DNA from: a virus
Virus record (IMG/VR): IMGVR_UViG_3300020370_000028
Span: 1-25,738 of that record
Length of the DNA stretch: 25,738 bases
Strand: one strand, 5' to 3'
In this document: one piece after another, positions 16,449 through 22,416 of the stretch
Layout: each line of letters begins with the position of its first letter
Position numbering within the stretch: position 1 is the stretch's first letter
Notes under the pieces: generated by a model
Seen by the model: the letters and a program-made list of their open reading frames with translations, nothing else
What the model was told of the DNA's origin: nothing
Database searches by the model: none
Position numbers and translations under genes: made by a program

Positions 16449-16460
16449 ATATCTTATAAT
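16432..16460 (+). promoter_or_regulatory. perfect consensus sigma70-type promoter
   Basis: TTGACA (16432-16437), a spacer of exactly 17 nt, then TATAAT (16455-16460), which is full consensus at both boxes and in spacing. It lies 22 nt before the ATG of the 42-codon gene at 16483 and would drive the small-gene/2OG oxygenase/pyrE island with the host housekeeping RNA polymerase, as phage early genes are. Confidence 0.85.
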
Positions 16461-16482
16461 CATCTAGTAACTGAGCAGACCG

Positions 16483-16611
16483 ATGCGTCTTAAAAGCCAT
16501 GAAACTCCTAGAAAGCGAGGACGCAACACCAAATCCCGTCTAGCGTCTGCTCGCTTACGACAATTAAAGAAACGTACAAAATTATTCGTGAAGAAACTTT
16601 ATAATGAGTAA
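16483..16611 (+). CDS. very small, highly basic protein (42 aa)
   Basis: A 42-residue ORF starting MRLKSHETPRKRGRNTKSR with a second basic segment RLRQLKKRTKLFVKKL. Roughly two residues in five are Arg or Lys, suggesting nucleic-acid or polymerase binding. It is the first gene after the consensus promoter, and its stop overlaps the next ATG by 8 nt (ATGAGTAA). No family is recognised. Short basic early proteins often modify host functions, but nothing in the sequence proves that here. Confidence 0.65.
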   Translation: MRLKSHETPRKRGRNTKSRLASARLRQLKKRTKLFVKKLYNE

Positions 16612-17236
16612 TCCTATAATACTTTTCCCTATAATAATTCATCAGTTTGATATTCCTGATTTTGATGTAGATGCTATAGTAGAGTATTGTTATGGTGAAC
16701 AAAGGATAGACCCAGAAGGAAAACAAAAATCTAATAGAGGAGGGTGGCAATCTCAAGATCATTATTCTAGGTTTGATAATATCTTAAGTAGAACTCTTAT
16801 GAAGGGATTAAATAAATGGGCTGAAAGTGATATCCTTCAGAAAGGAACTCAAATGGAAGTTGGTGCAATGTGGATTAATATAAATGGTACTAACTGTTAT
16901 AATATGAAACATAATCATCCTAATTCTGATTTGTCTGGAGTATTTTGGGTTAAGGGATCTGGTCCAGATATAGGTTCTTTAGTATTTGATGATTCTAACA
17001 ACTATTCAAGATTTCAAGAAAGTGTATGTTATAGTGACAACTTTAAAAAATCTCATAATCTATGGGACCAATTTACATTTGAACCTACAATAGGACAATG
17101 CATTATTTTTCCATCATGTCAGGATCATAATGTAGAAAATAATCAAACAGATGAAGAAAGAATATCAGTTTCTTTTAATATAACACTTGACATAGATTTT
17201 AATTCTGCTACAATAGGCAAAGCAATTAACAATTAG
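16604..17236 (+). CDS. putative 2OG-Fe(II) oxygenase 1
   Basis: A 210-residue member of the short putative 2-oxoglutarate/Fe(II)-dependent oxygenase family common in cyanophages. The visible core is MKHNHPNSDLSGVFWV (H103, H105 and D109 as candidate iron ligands), a GSLVFDD strand, GQCIIFPSCQDHNV (H175 as distal ligand), and ERISVSFN (R186 as candidate 2-oxoglutarate-binding arginine). The substrate cannot be deduced; roles proposed for the family include protein, nucleotide or small-molecule hydroxylation. It is one of two paralogues separated by three small genes, and it overlaps the preceding basic-protein gene by 8 nt. A structured RNA element begins at its stop codon. Confidence 0.8.
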   Translation: MSNPIILFPIIIHQFDIPDFDVDAIVEYCYGEQRIDPEGKQKSNRGGWQSQDHYSRFDNILSRTLMKGLNKWAESDILQKGTQMEVGAMWININGTNCYNMKHNHPNSDLSGVFWVKGSGPDIGSLVFDDSNNYSRFQESVCYSDNFKKSHNLWDQFTFEPTIGQCIIFPSCQDHNVENNQTDEERISVSFNITLDIDFNSATIGKAINN

Positions 17237-17277
17237 TGGGAGTACAAAAGATGTCCACGTAGAAGGACTGCCCACTA
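17234..17277 (+). ncRNA. structured intergenic RNA element (nested hairpins)
   Basis: TAGTGGG (17234-17240, including the oxygenase stop codon) is a perfect 7-bp complement of CCCACTA (17271-17277). Inside it, GTCC (17253-17256) pairs with GGAC (17265-17268) around an 8-nt loop. No U-tract follows, so it is not a standard intrinsic terminator. It may be a processing site, a regulatory leader for the 17308 gene, or a stability element. It is called from pairing alone. Confidence 0.4.
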
Positions 17278-17307
17278 CCTATATAAACCAGCGTATAAAA
17301 TGTTACT

Positions 17308-17538
17308 ATGAGAGATCAGTTATTAAAAGCAATATCTGCCCATGCAAAAGGTGAGATTGAAAGACACAGAGCGAATGTTGAAGTATATCTTAGTAATCCT
17401 GCTGGTATAGGTGAACATTCAGATATAACAGATGCAATTCAAGTAGAAATAGACAAGATCTCTCGTTATCATGACCAGATAGAAGTAATAAATACTTACT
17501 TAAGAGATAAGAAGCATCCAATACAGTTAGATGAATGA
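17308..17538 (+). CDS. small helical hypothetical protein (76 aa)
   Basis: A 76-residue, largely helical protein (MRDQLLKAISAHAKGEIERHRANVEVYLSN...). A helix-turn-helix-like pair with YHDQIEVINTYL at the end suggests a small coiled-coil bundle. I believe similar small proteins are widespread in T4-type cyanophages, without known function. It follows the structured element by 30 nt. A TATAAAAT stretch lies 6 nt ahead of the ATG. Its stop overlaps the next ATG by 8 nt (ATGAATGA). Confidence 0.7.
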   Translation: MRDQLLKAISAHAKGEIERHRANVEVYLSNPAGIGEHSDITDAIQVEIDKISRYHDQIEVINTYLRDKKHPIQLDE

Positions 17539-17677
17539 CTATAAAGCAGCAAAGAAGTTATTAAAATTAGCAAAAGAACATCCCGATTGGTATTCCAAAA
17601 AGGATGTTTTTTATGCTAAAACAATAAAGAAAGAACTAAAAAAAGCAAAAAAACTTAAACAACCCCCTGAAACCTAA
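17531..17677 (+). CDS. small lysine-rich hypothetical protein (48 aa)
   Basis: A 48-codon ORF, MNDYKAAKKLLKLAKEHPDW then YSKKDVFYAKTIKKELKKAK and a PPET tail. It is very lysine-rich and apparently two-helical, with HPDWYSKKDV as a distinctive middle motif. It starts within the last codons of the upstream gene (8-nt overlap) and ends 2 nt before the next ATG. No family or function is recognised. Confidence 0.65.
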   Translation: MNDYKAAKKLLKLAKEHPDWYSKKDVFYAKTIKKELKKAKKLKQPPET

Positions 17678-17679
17678 TT

Positions 17680-17880
17680 ATGGCATTATCTGAACAAGTT
17701 GAAACTGCTTTAAATGAAGCACAAGATAACCTGAGAGAAGCATTAGCTTTCGCAGCAAGGAGTGAAAAACCCTATATCAGCAAGCATATCTCTGATATGA
17801 TGATGAAAATAGATTGTTTATGCGAAGTGTCTGTATTAATTGACCACGTTGAAGATAGTATGAAAGTTGAAGATGAGTGA
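17680..17880 (+). CDS. small helical hypothetical protein (66 aa)
   Basis: A 66-residue acidic helical protein (MALSEQVETALNEAQDNLREALAFAARS...) with a CLCEVSVLIDHVEDSM C-terminal helix. It starts 2 nt after the preceding stop, and its final codons overlap the start of the second 2OG oxygenase by 8 nt (ATGAGTGA). No family is recognised. Confidence 0.7.
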   Translation: MALSEQVETALNEAQDNLREALAFAARSEKPYISKHISDMMMKIDCLCEVSVLIDHVEDSMKVEDE

Positions 17881-18595
17881 AGTTCCTGAGTATTATCAAG
17901 ATAATATGCTAGCCTCAACGGTAGCACAATTTCCTAGTGGAACAATGTTCCATGCGTTTTCGACACCGATATACGCAACTAGGATTAAAGATAATCTTGA
18001 TGCAATTCAGACAGAACTCAGTAGATCTTATAGAAAGACTACTTTTACATATAAAGAAGAGTTTGGGATGACACATCAGTTGTCAGATACTACTTTTTCT
18101 GGTAATGTTATAGTTGAACATGGATTAAAAGAATTTGAACAAGTAATCCATTTTCATCTTTGTAATTACATGACAGGGATAAAATTTCCCCAGGATGGAG
18201 GTAGGAGTAGTAAGACTAAAATAGAGGATGTAAAATATACAATCTCACAATCTTGGTGGTCTAAGTTTGGATATAGAGATTATGCTCATTTACATAATCA
18301 TGGTAATAGTGATGTATCTGGAGTGTACTATTTCAAAGCACCATCTAGTGAAGAGATAGCATCTTTTGACACTCCTTGGGGTACTCAACCAGAAGGAAAT
18401 ATATATTTTAGTTCACCTGCACCTTCTTCAGTAACATCATTTGTTTATGCTCATTATGCATTTAAGCAAAGTATGTTAGCAGAAGTGGGTAAAATGGTAT
18501 TATTCCCTGCTTACTTAGATCATGGTGTAACAACTAATGAAACAAAAGAAGATAGGGTAAGTTTAGCATTTAACATTAATTTTGACAGAACATAA
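17873..18595 (+). CDS. putative 2OG-Fe(II) oxygenase 2
   Basis: A 240-residue paralogue of the 16604 oxygenase. Core motifs are LHNHGNSDVSGVYYF (H141, H143, D147), GNIYFSSPA, GKMVLFPAYLDHGV (H217) and EDRVSLAFN (R228). The N-terminal region (FSTPIYATRIKDNLDAI) is the beta strand and helix typical of the family. I chose ATG 17873 over an in-frame TTG two codons upstream, because it makes the same 8-nt overlap as its neighbours. The stop and the next ATG share one base (TAATG). The substrate is unknown. Confidence 0.82.
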   Translation: MSEVPEYYQDNMLASTVAQFPSGTMFHAFSTPIYATRIKDNLDAIQTELSRSYRKTTFTYKEEFGMTHQLSDTTFSGNVIVEHGLKEFEQVIHFHLCNYMTGIKFPQDGGRSSKTKIEDVKYTISQSWWSKFGYRDYAHLHNHGNSDVSGVYYFKAPSSEEIASFDTPWGTQPEGNIYFSSPAPSSVTSFVYAHYAFKQSMLAEVGKMVLFPAYLDHGVTTNETKEDRVSLAFNINFDRT

Positions 18596-18801
18596 TGGCA
18601 TTACCTAAACATACACCACCAGGTGCTTTGACAAGAAAGACATTTGGTTATACTGCACCTAGTCATGAAGAGTTGATGAAAGAAATGGAATATATAGCAG
18701 AGGAGATGGGTGGAACTTTATCAGTTCTCCATTGTTCTGATCCAGTTAGAACTTGGAAAAGAATTGAAATTGTTTACGATAAAAAGGAGAAAAATGAGTA
18801 A
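18595..18801 (+). CDS. small hypothetical protein (68 aa)
   Basis: A 68-residue protein, MALPKHTPPGALTRKTFGYTAP..., with a helix EELMKEMEYIAEEM and a charged C-terminus that includes a VRTWKRIEIVYDKKEK strand. It has no membrane segment and no recognisable family. It is coupled upstream by TAATG and overlaps the downstream gene by 8 nt (ATGAGTAA). Confidence 0.65.
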   Translation: MALPKHTPPGALTRKTFGYTAPSHEELMKEMEYIAEEMGGTLSVLHCSDPVRTWKRIEIVYDKKEKNE

Positions 18802-18934
18802 TATATTTTATAAAATCAAAGAATGGGATAAGAGATGGGCATTTAAGATTCAAGGTAAGTTTGGATTATCTAACTATCAAATGTTTTGTCTTTGCTTTGC
18901 AAAAGGATTTATTATTGGTGCTATTCTATTATGA
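18794..18934 (+). CDS. small single-span membrane protein (46 aa)
   Basis: A 46-residue protein with a charged N-terminal half (MSNIFYKIKEWDKRWAFKIQ) and a hydrophobic C-terminal segment (MFCLCFAKGFIIGAILL) able to span the membrane once. An AAGGAG site at 18784-18789 sits 4 nt before the ATG and decides the start; a longer in-frame reading that begins at 18710 lies inside the previous gene and is rejected. Its stop overlaps the pyrE ATG by 4 nt (ATGA). Confidence 0.65.
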   Translation: MSNIFYKIKEWDKRWAFKIQGKFGLSNYQMFCLCFAKGFIIGAILL

Positions 18935-19569
18935 ATAATTATACAGAAGATAAAAGAAGATTGAAAGATCTGTTAAAAACTTATGCTTATCGTAAAGGTG
19001 AGTTTAAACTTTCTTCAGGTCGTACAAGTGAACACTATATTAATTGTAAACCTGTTATTTTAAGAGGTGATGGATTAACTTTAGCTTCTAATTTATTATT
19101 AGAAAAGATACCTCTTGCTTCTAATTGTGTAGCTGGACTTACTTTAGGTGCAGATCCATTAGTTAGTGGTGTTGTTATGGCATCTCATGGATTTTGGGAT
19201 GAGAGTGCATTTAAGTTTGGGATTCCTGGTGGTTTAATAGTTCGTAAGAAACCTAAAGGGCATGGAACTGGAGCATGGTTAGAAGGACCACTTCCACCTC
19301 AAGGAAGTGTGATAACAATATTAGAAGATGTTATTACTACTGCAAAGTCTGCTATATTTGCTGCTGAAAAGATTCGTGATGCTGGATATTTTGTAGACCA
19401 TGTAGTTTGTATCGTAGATAGGCAAGAAGAAGGTGAGGCAGATAAAGCATGTAAAGATGCTAAGATAAAATTAACAAGTATATACAAATTAGATGATATT
19501 GTTCCTATGCATGATGATTCTTTTAAATCAAATGACCATGAGCATATGAGTCTTAACATGGCTAAATAG
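18931..19569 (+). CDS. pyrE: orotate phosphoribosyltransferase
   Basis: A 212-residue orotate phosphoribosyltransferase (OPRTase), which makes OMP from orotate and PRPP in pyrimidine synthesis. Visible motifs are GEFKLSSGRTSEHYINCK (residues 23-40), CVAGLTLGADPLVSG (66-80), RKKPKGHGTGAW (105-116, catalytic loop lysines and H111) and the PRPP-binding LEDVITTAKSA (131-141, with A138 where Gly is usual). I chose ATG 18931 over an upstream in-frame ATG at 18886, which lies inside the membrane-protein gene. It is a known type of auxiliary metabolic gene in cyanophages and would supply pyrimidines for phage DNA. It is the last gene of the small-gene island. Confidence 0.88.
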   Translation: MNNYTEDKRRLKDLLKTYAYRKGEFKLSSGRTSEHYINCKPVILRGDGLTLASNLLLEKIPLASNCVAGLTLGADPLVSGVVMASHGFWDESAFKFGIPGGLIVRKKPKGHGTGAWLEGPLPPQGSVITILEDVITTAKSAIFAAEKIRDAGYFVDHVVCIVDRQEEGEADKACKDAKIKLTSIYKLDDIVPMHDDSFKSNDHEHMSLNMAK

Positions 19570-19594
19570 ACATGTAGCAAAGGTATGATTATTC

Positions 19595-20920
19595 GTGGCA
19601 ACTAAGAAGATATCACAGTTAGAAACAATATCAGACTCCAATCTATCGGGTGAAGCAATTTTACCTGTTGTTGTATCTGACCCATTGATTCCTAATAGGA
19701 AAGCAAAAGTAAATCAACTATTTAAAGGTGTATCACAAGGAACCAAAGCGGAACCTGGTCTTACCTTTGACCTTGATAGGGATACTGGTTTATACCAGAA
19801 TGCCTATGACCAAATAGGTGTTGCTTTTGGAGATGGTGGTTTATATTGTACACGACTTGATAATGGTAACAGTAGTACATCATTATATGTAAACGCTGTT
19901 GATGATGTTGCTAATAATACTGATATAGTTTTTGCTCCAAAGGGTACTGGTGCTGTTAAAGTAACAGGTCAGTTCTTAATTGAGGATGGTTCTTTTGTAT
20001 TGGAAGATACTCAAGGTCCGAGAGCAAGATTTGAGGTTGGTAATGTAGGAACTGGTAATAGTATCAGGATATTTACATTTCCAACTATTACTCAAGGTAG
20101 TGGTACTACTATAGTTGGTGATGATACTACTCAAACATTAACAAACAAAACTGTTCTTATTGATGAGGATAACTTTGTTATTGTTGATGGTACAGAGGAA
20201 GCAATCTTTCAAATAAATTGGCCAACGACTTCAGGTACTAGGAGATCTTATTTCTTACCTGATGCTGGTGCTGTAACAACAGCAACTGAACCTACTGCTA
20301 CTTCATCTACTTTACTTGATACTAAAACTGAGCAAACAGTCTTAAGTAAGACTCTTGTTAATCCAAGATTTGTTTCTAATGCAGATGTTGGTACAAGTTA
20401 TGCTCAATTTTCTACTGGTGGTTTATCAGGTAATAGAACAATAACTATTCCTGACTTAAGTTTAACTTTAGTTGGAACAGATGCTACTCAGGTTTTAACT
20501 AACAAGAGTATTGGTGGATTGATACTTCAAGACACCACAGATGTAACTAAGAAACTTAATTTTAGTCTTGCTAATCAGAACGCATTAACAAATACAAATT
20601 ATCAGTTTCCAGCTACATCTCTACTAAATAATTCAGGTAACGTCACTACAACTTTAGTTGTTGAGTTAGCAGCTCAAGAATTAAAGAATAAGACAATTTT
20701 CTCTCCTACTATAAGGAGTGTAAATAATAACAACGGTTCTGCTGTTATTGAAGTAGATAACTTGACATCAAATAGAATCATTAGATTCCCTGATGCTGAC
20801 GCAACTCTTCTTTCTACGGAAAACGTTACTGTTGATGATGTTAACTTTGGTGCTGGTATTGGTGCAGCAAACTTAACTTCACGAACACGATTACAACAAT
20901 TCTTTTACGCAGGTTTTTAA
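19595..20920 (+). CDS. tail fibre-like repeat protein (441 aa)
   Basis: A structural, fibre-type protein. After an N-terminal MATKKISQLETISDSNLSG segment typical of cyanophage tail proteins and an EPGLTFDLDRDTGLY block (residues 53-67), it carries about five imperfect repeats of 55-64 residues. Their nucleotide starts are near 20067, 20243, 20434, 20597 and 20772. Each begins with an R-x-I-x-FPD-like strand, and the first four lead to a TQxLTNKTI-like turn. The start is GTG at 19595, since no in-frame ATG is available nearby. It follows pyrE by 25 nt and precedes the next structural gene by 6 nt. It is probably a virion protein, trimeric by analogy; its exact attachment is unknown. Confidence 0.75.
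   Translation: MATKKISQLETISDSNLSGEAILPVVVSDPLIPNRKAKVNQLFKGVSQGTKAEPGLTFDLDRDTGLYQNAYDQIGVAFGDGGLYCTRLDNGNSSTSLYVNAVDDVANNTDIVFAPKGTGAVKVTGQFLIEDGSFVLEDTQGPRARFEVGNVGTGNSIRIFTFPTITQGSGTTIVGDDTTQTLTNKTVLIDEDNFVIVDGTEEAIFQINWPTTSGTRRSYFLPDAGAVTTATEPTATSSTLLDTKTEQTVLSKTLVNPRFVSNADVGTSYAQFSTGGLSGNRTITIPDLSLTLVGTDATQVLTNKSIGGLILQDTTDVTKKLNFSLANQNALTNTNYQFPATSLLNNSGNVTTTLVVELAAQELKNKTIFSPTIRSVNNNNGSAVIEVDNLTSNRIIRFPDADATLLSTENVTVDDVNFGAGIGAANLTSRTRLQQFFYAGF
20070..20830 (+). repeat. five degenerate tail-fibre protein repeats
   Basis: Within the 19595 gene, the strand motifs FTFPTIT, YFLPDAG, ITIPDLS, YQFPATS and IRFPDAD recur every 163-191 nt. The first four are each followed about 20-30 residues later by LTNKTV, VLSKTL, LTNKSI or LKNKTI. 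The repeats are in protein sequence; the DNA itself has diverged. Confidence 0.7.
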
Positions 20921-20926
20921 TTAACA

Positions 20927-22375
20927 ATGGCAGACCAAGGACTCTTAGCACAATCAAAACCAGGAGCAAATACCAACGTGCTTTTGTACGGTGCTGACAC
21001 TGATAAATCAGCAAGTGCTGTATTGACTATCGCAAATGATGGAACAGGTTCAGCATATAAAGTTGGTATAAAGGATTATGACCAAAAATTAACTGTTGGT
21101 TCAGGTGCTCTTCTTCACGAAGGTGATGTAATTACTGGATATAAAGTAACAGTTAATAACGCTATGTCTGATGCTACTGGTTTAGTGGCAGGAAATGAGA
21201 TAACAAGTGATGACAGTGAAAAGAGTTTTTTCTTTGAATCGTTTATAGTACCTGATTATACAGAATATTTTGTTAAAGATGTTTTACTTAGAAACGTTAC
21301 TACTGAATCAGTAACTGGTACGTTTACTGTTGGTGAAACAATAACCAAAGGTACTGGTGGTGATACAACAACAGCAATTGTTTACAATGTAAATGGTACT
21401 ATACTTAGTCTTGGACCTTCAACTATTAATGGATCTGGTGCAGAATTCACTGATGGTGATTCTATAACTGCTTCTGGTGGTGCTACAGCAACTGTATCTA
21501 CTGGTGGTATTGCAACAGGTGTTCAAACTTGGGTTTTCTCTATTACAACTGCTGGCGGTACTTATAATTCTTACGAAACGGATAATTTACCTGTATTTGG
21601 GGATAGGATTTATAGATTTAATGTTGGTGATTCCTCTATGAGTGGTAGAGATTTTAAACTATCATTAGGAATTAATGGTGAGTGGGGATTAGATGGTATT
21701 GCTGGTAACGCTGATGATGGTACAGAATATACCACTGGTAAGACTTCTAGTGGTGCTGAAGGTGATGGTGCTAATGGTTATATCCAATATGACTTTAGTG
21801 CAAACACAACATTAACTGGATTACTTTACTTTTATGATGGAGGTACTGGTACTGCTGGTAATAATATTTACGGTGGTAGTACACGTAATATGAATATATC
21901 AACTACTTTTACATACCTTGATATGTTTGTTTATAATGTAAAAGGAACATGGACTAATGGTGCTGATTCATTTACCGCAGCAGGTACAACATTTACTGTA
22001 AATGCTCAAGATGTCCAACCATACGGATATGTTCGTAGTTATAGTGGAACTGATCTTAAAGTAATTAAGGGTATTAATTCTCCTGATTTTGCTGGTAGTG
22101 ATACCTTTAGAGATGCACCCAGACAATTAGCTGCAGATAGATCTACTGTTACTGTAAGTTCTGTTGATGTTGCAACTACTGCTCTTGAAGATGCGAGTTA
22201 TCTCGTTAATGGTACTACCAATGGTAACAATGAAGTTGATAGAATCACTTCTATTGTTGTTGGACCAGGTGAGAGATTAATTGTTAATAGTACAACTGCT
22301 AATAACTCATTTAATCTTATTGGATTTGAAGATGCTTCAACAGCATTATCAACTAGAGTGTTTGGCGGTGCATAA
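20927..22375 (+). CDS. virion structural protein, tail-associated (482 aa)
   Basis: A 482-residue protein rich in Thr, Gly, Ser and Asn, with an N-terminus MADQGLLAQSKPGANTNVLL seen in cyanophage structural proteins. Two copies of a beta motif (FTVGETITKGTGG then TATVSTGG) look like the FxVGExIT...ATVV motif repeated in cyanophage virion proteins. The C-terminal half (YNVGDSS-like, GGSTRNMNISTTF, then VVGPGERLIVNST at the end) reads as a beta-rich fibre or baseplate decoration. It has no signal peptide. It follows the fibre-like gene by 6 nt, so it is probably co-expressed. The exact role cannot be given. Confidence 0.7.
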   Translation: MADQGLLAQSKPGANTNVLLYGADTDKSASAVLTIANDGTGSAYKVGIKDYDQKLTVGSGALLHEGDVITGYKVTVNNAMSDATGLVAGNEITSDDSEKSFFFESFIVPDYTEYFVKDVLLRNVTTESVTGTFTVGETITKGTGGDTTTAIVYNVNGTILSLGPSTINGSGAEFTDGDSITASGGATATVSTGGIATGVQTWVFSITTAGGTYNSYETDNLPVFGDRIYRFNVGDSSMSGRDFKLSLGINGEWGLDGIAGNADDGTEYTTGKTSSGAEGDGANGYIQYDFSANTTLTGLLYFYDGGTGTAGNNIYGGSTRNMNISTTFTYLDMFVYNVKGTWTNGADSFTAAGTTFTVNAQDVQPYGYVRSYSGTDLKVIKGINSPDFAGSDTFRDAPRQLAADRSTVTVSSVDVATTALEDASYLVNGTTNGNNEVDRITSIVVGPGERLIVNSTTANNSFNLIGFEDASTALSTRVFGGA

Positions 22376-22384
22376 TACTGTCGA

Positions 22385-22391
22385 ATAAATA
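22385..22391 (+). promoter_or_regulatory. late promoter motif upstream of the last gene
   Basis: ATAAATA 9 nt after the previous stop codon, with 25 nt to the ATG at 22417 and a TAGGAA ribosome-binding site between. Confidence 0.55.
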
Positions 22392-22416
22392 ACCATATAG
22401 GAATAGCGTATAAGTA

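Noticed and set aside
17867-17872. TTG start for the second 2OG oxygenase
   Set aside because: An ATG two codons downstream gives the common 8-nt overlap and is the stronger initiation codon.
18886-18930. Upstream ATG extension of pyrE by 15 residues
   Set aside because: The extra residues are cysteine- and tyrosine-rich, fall inside the membrane-protein gene in another frame and do not resemble an OPRTase N-terminus.
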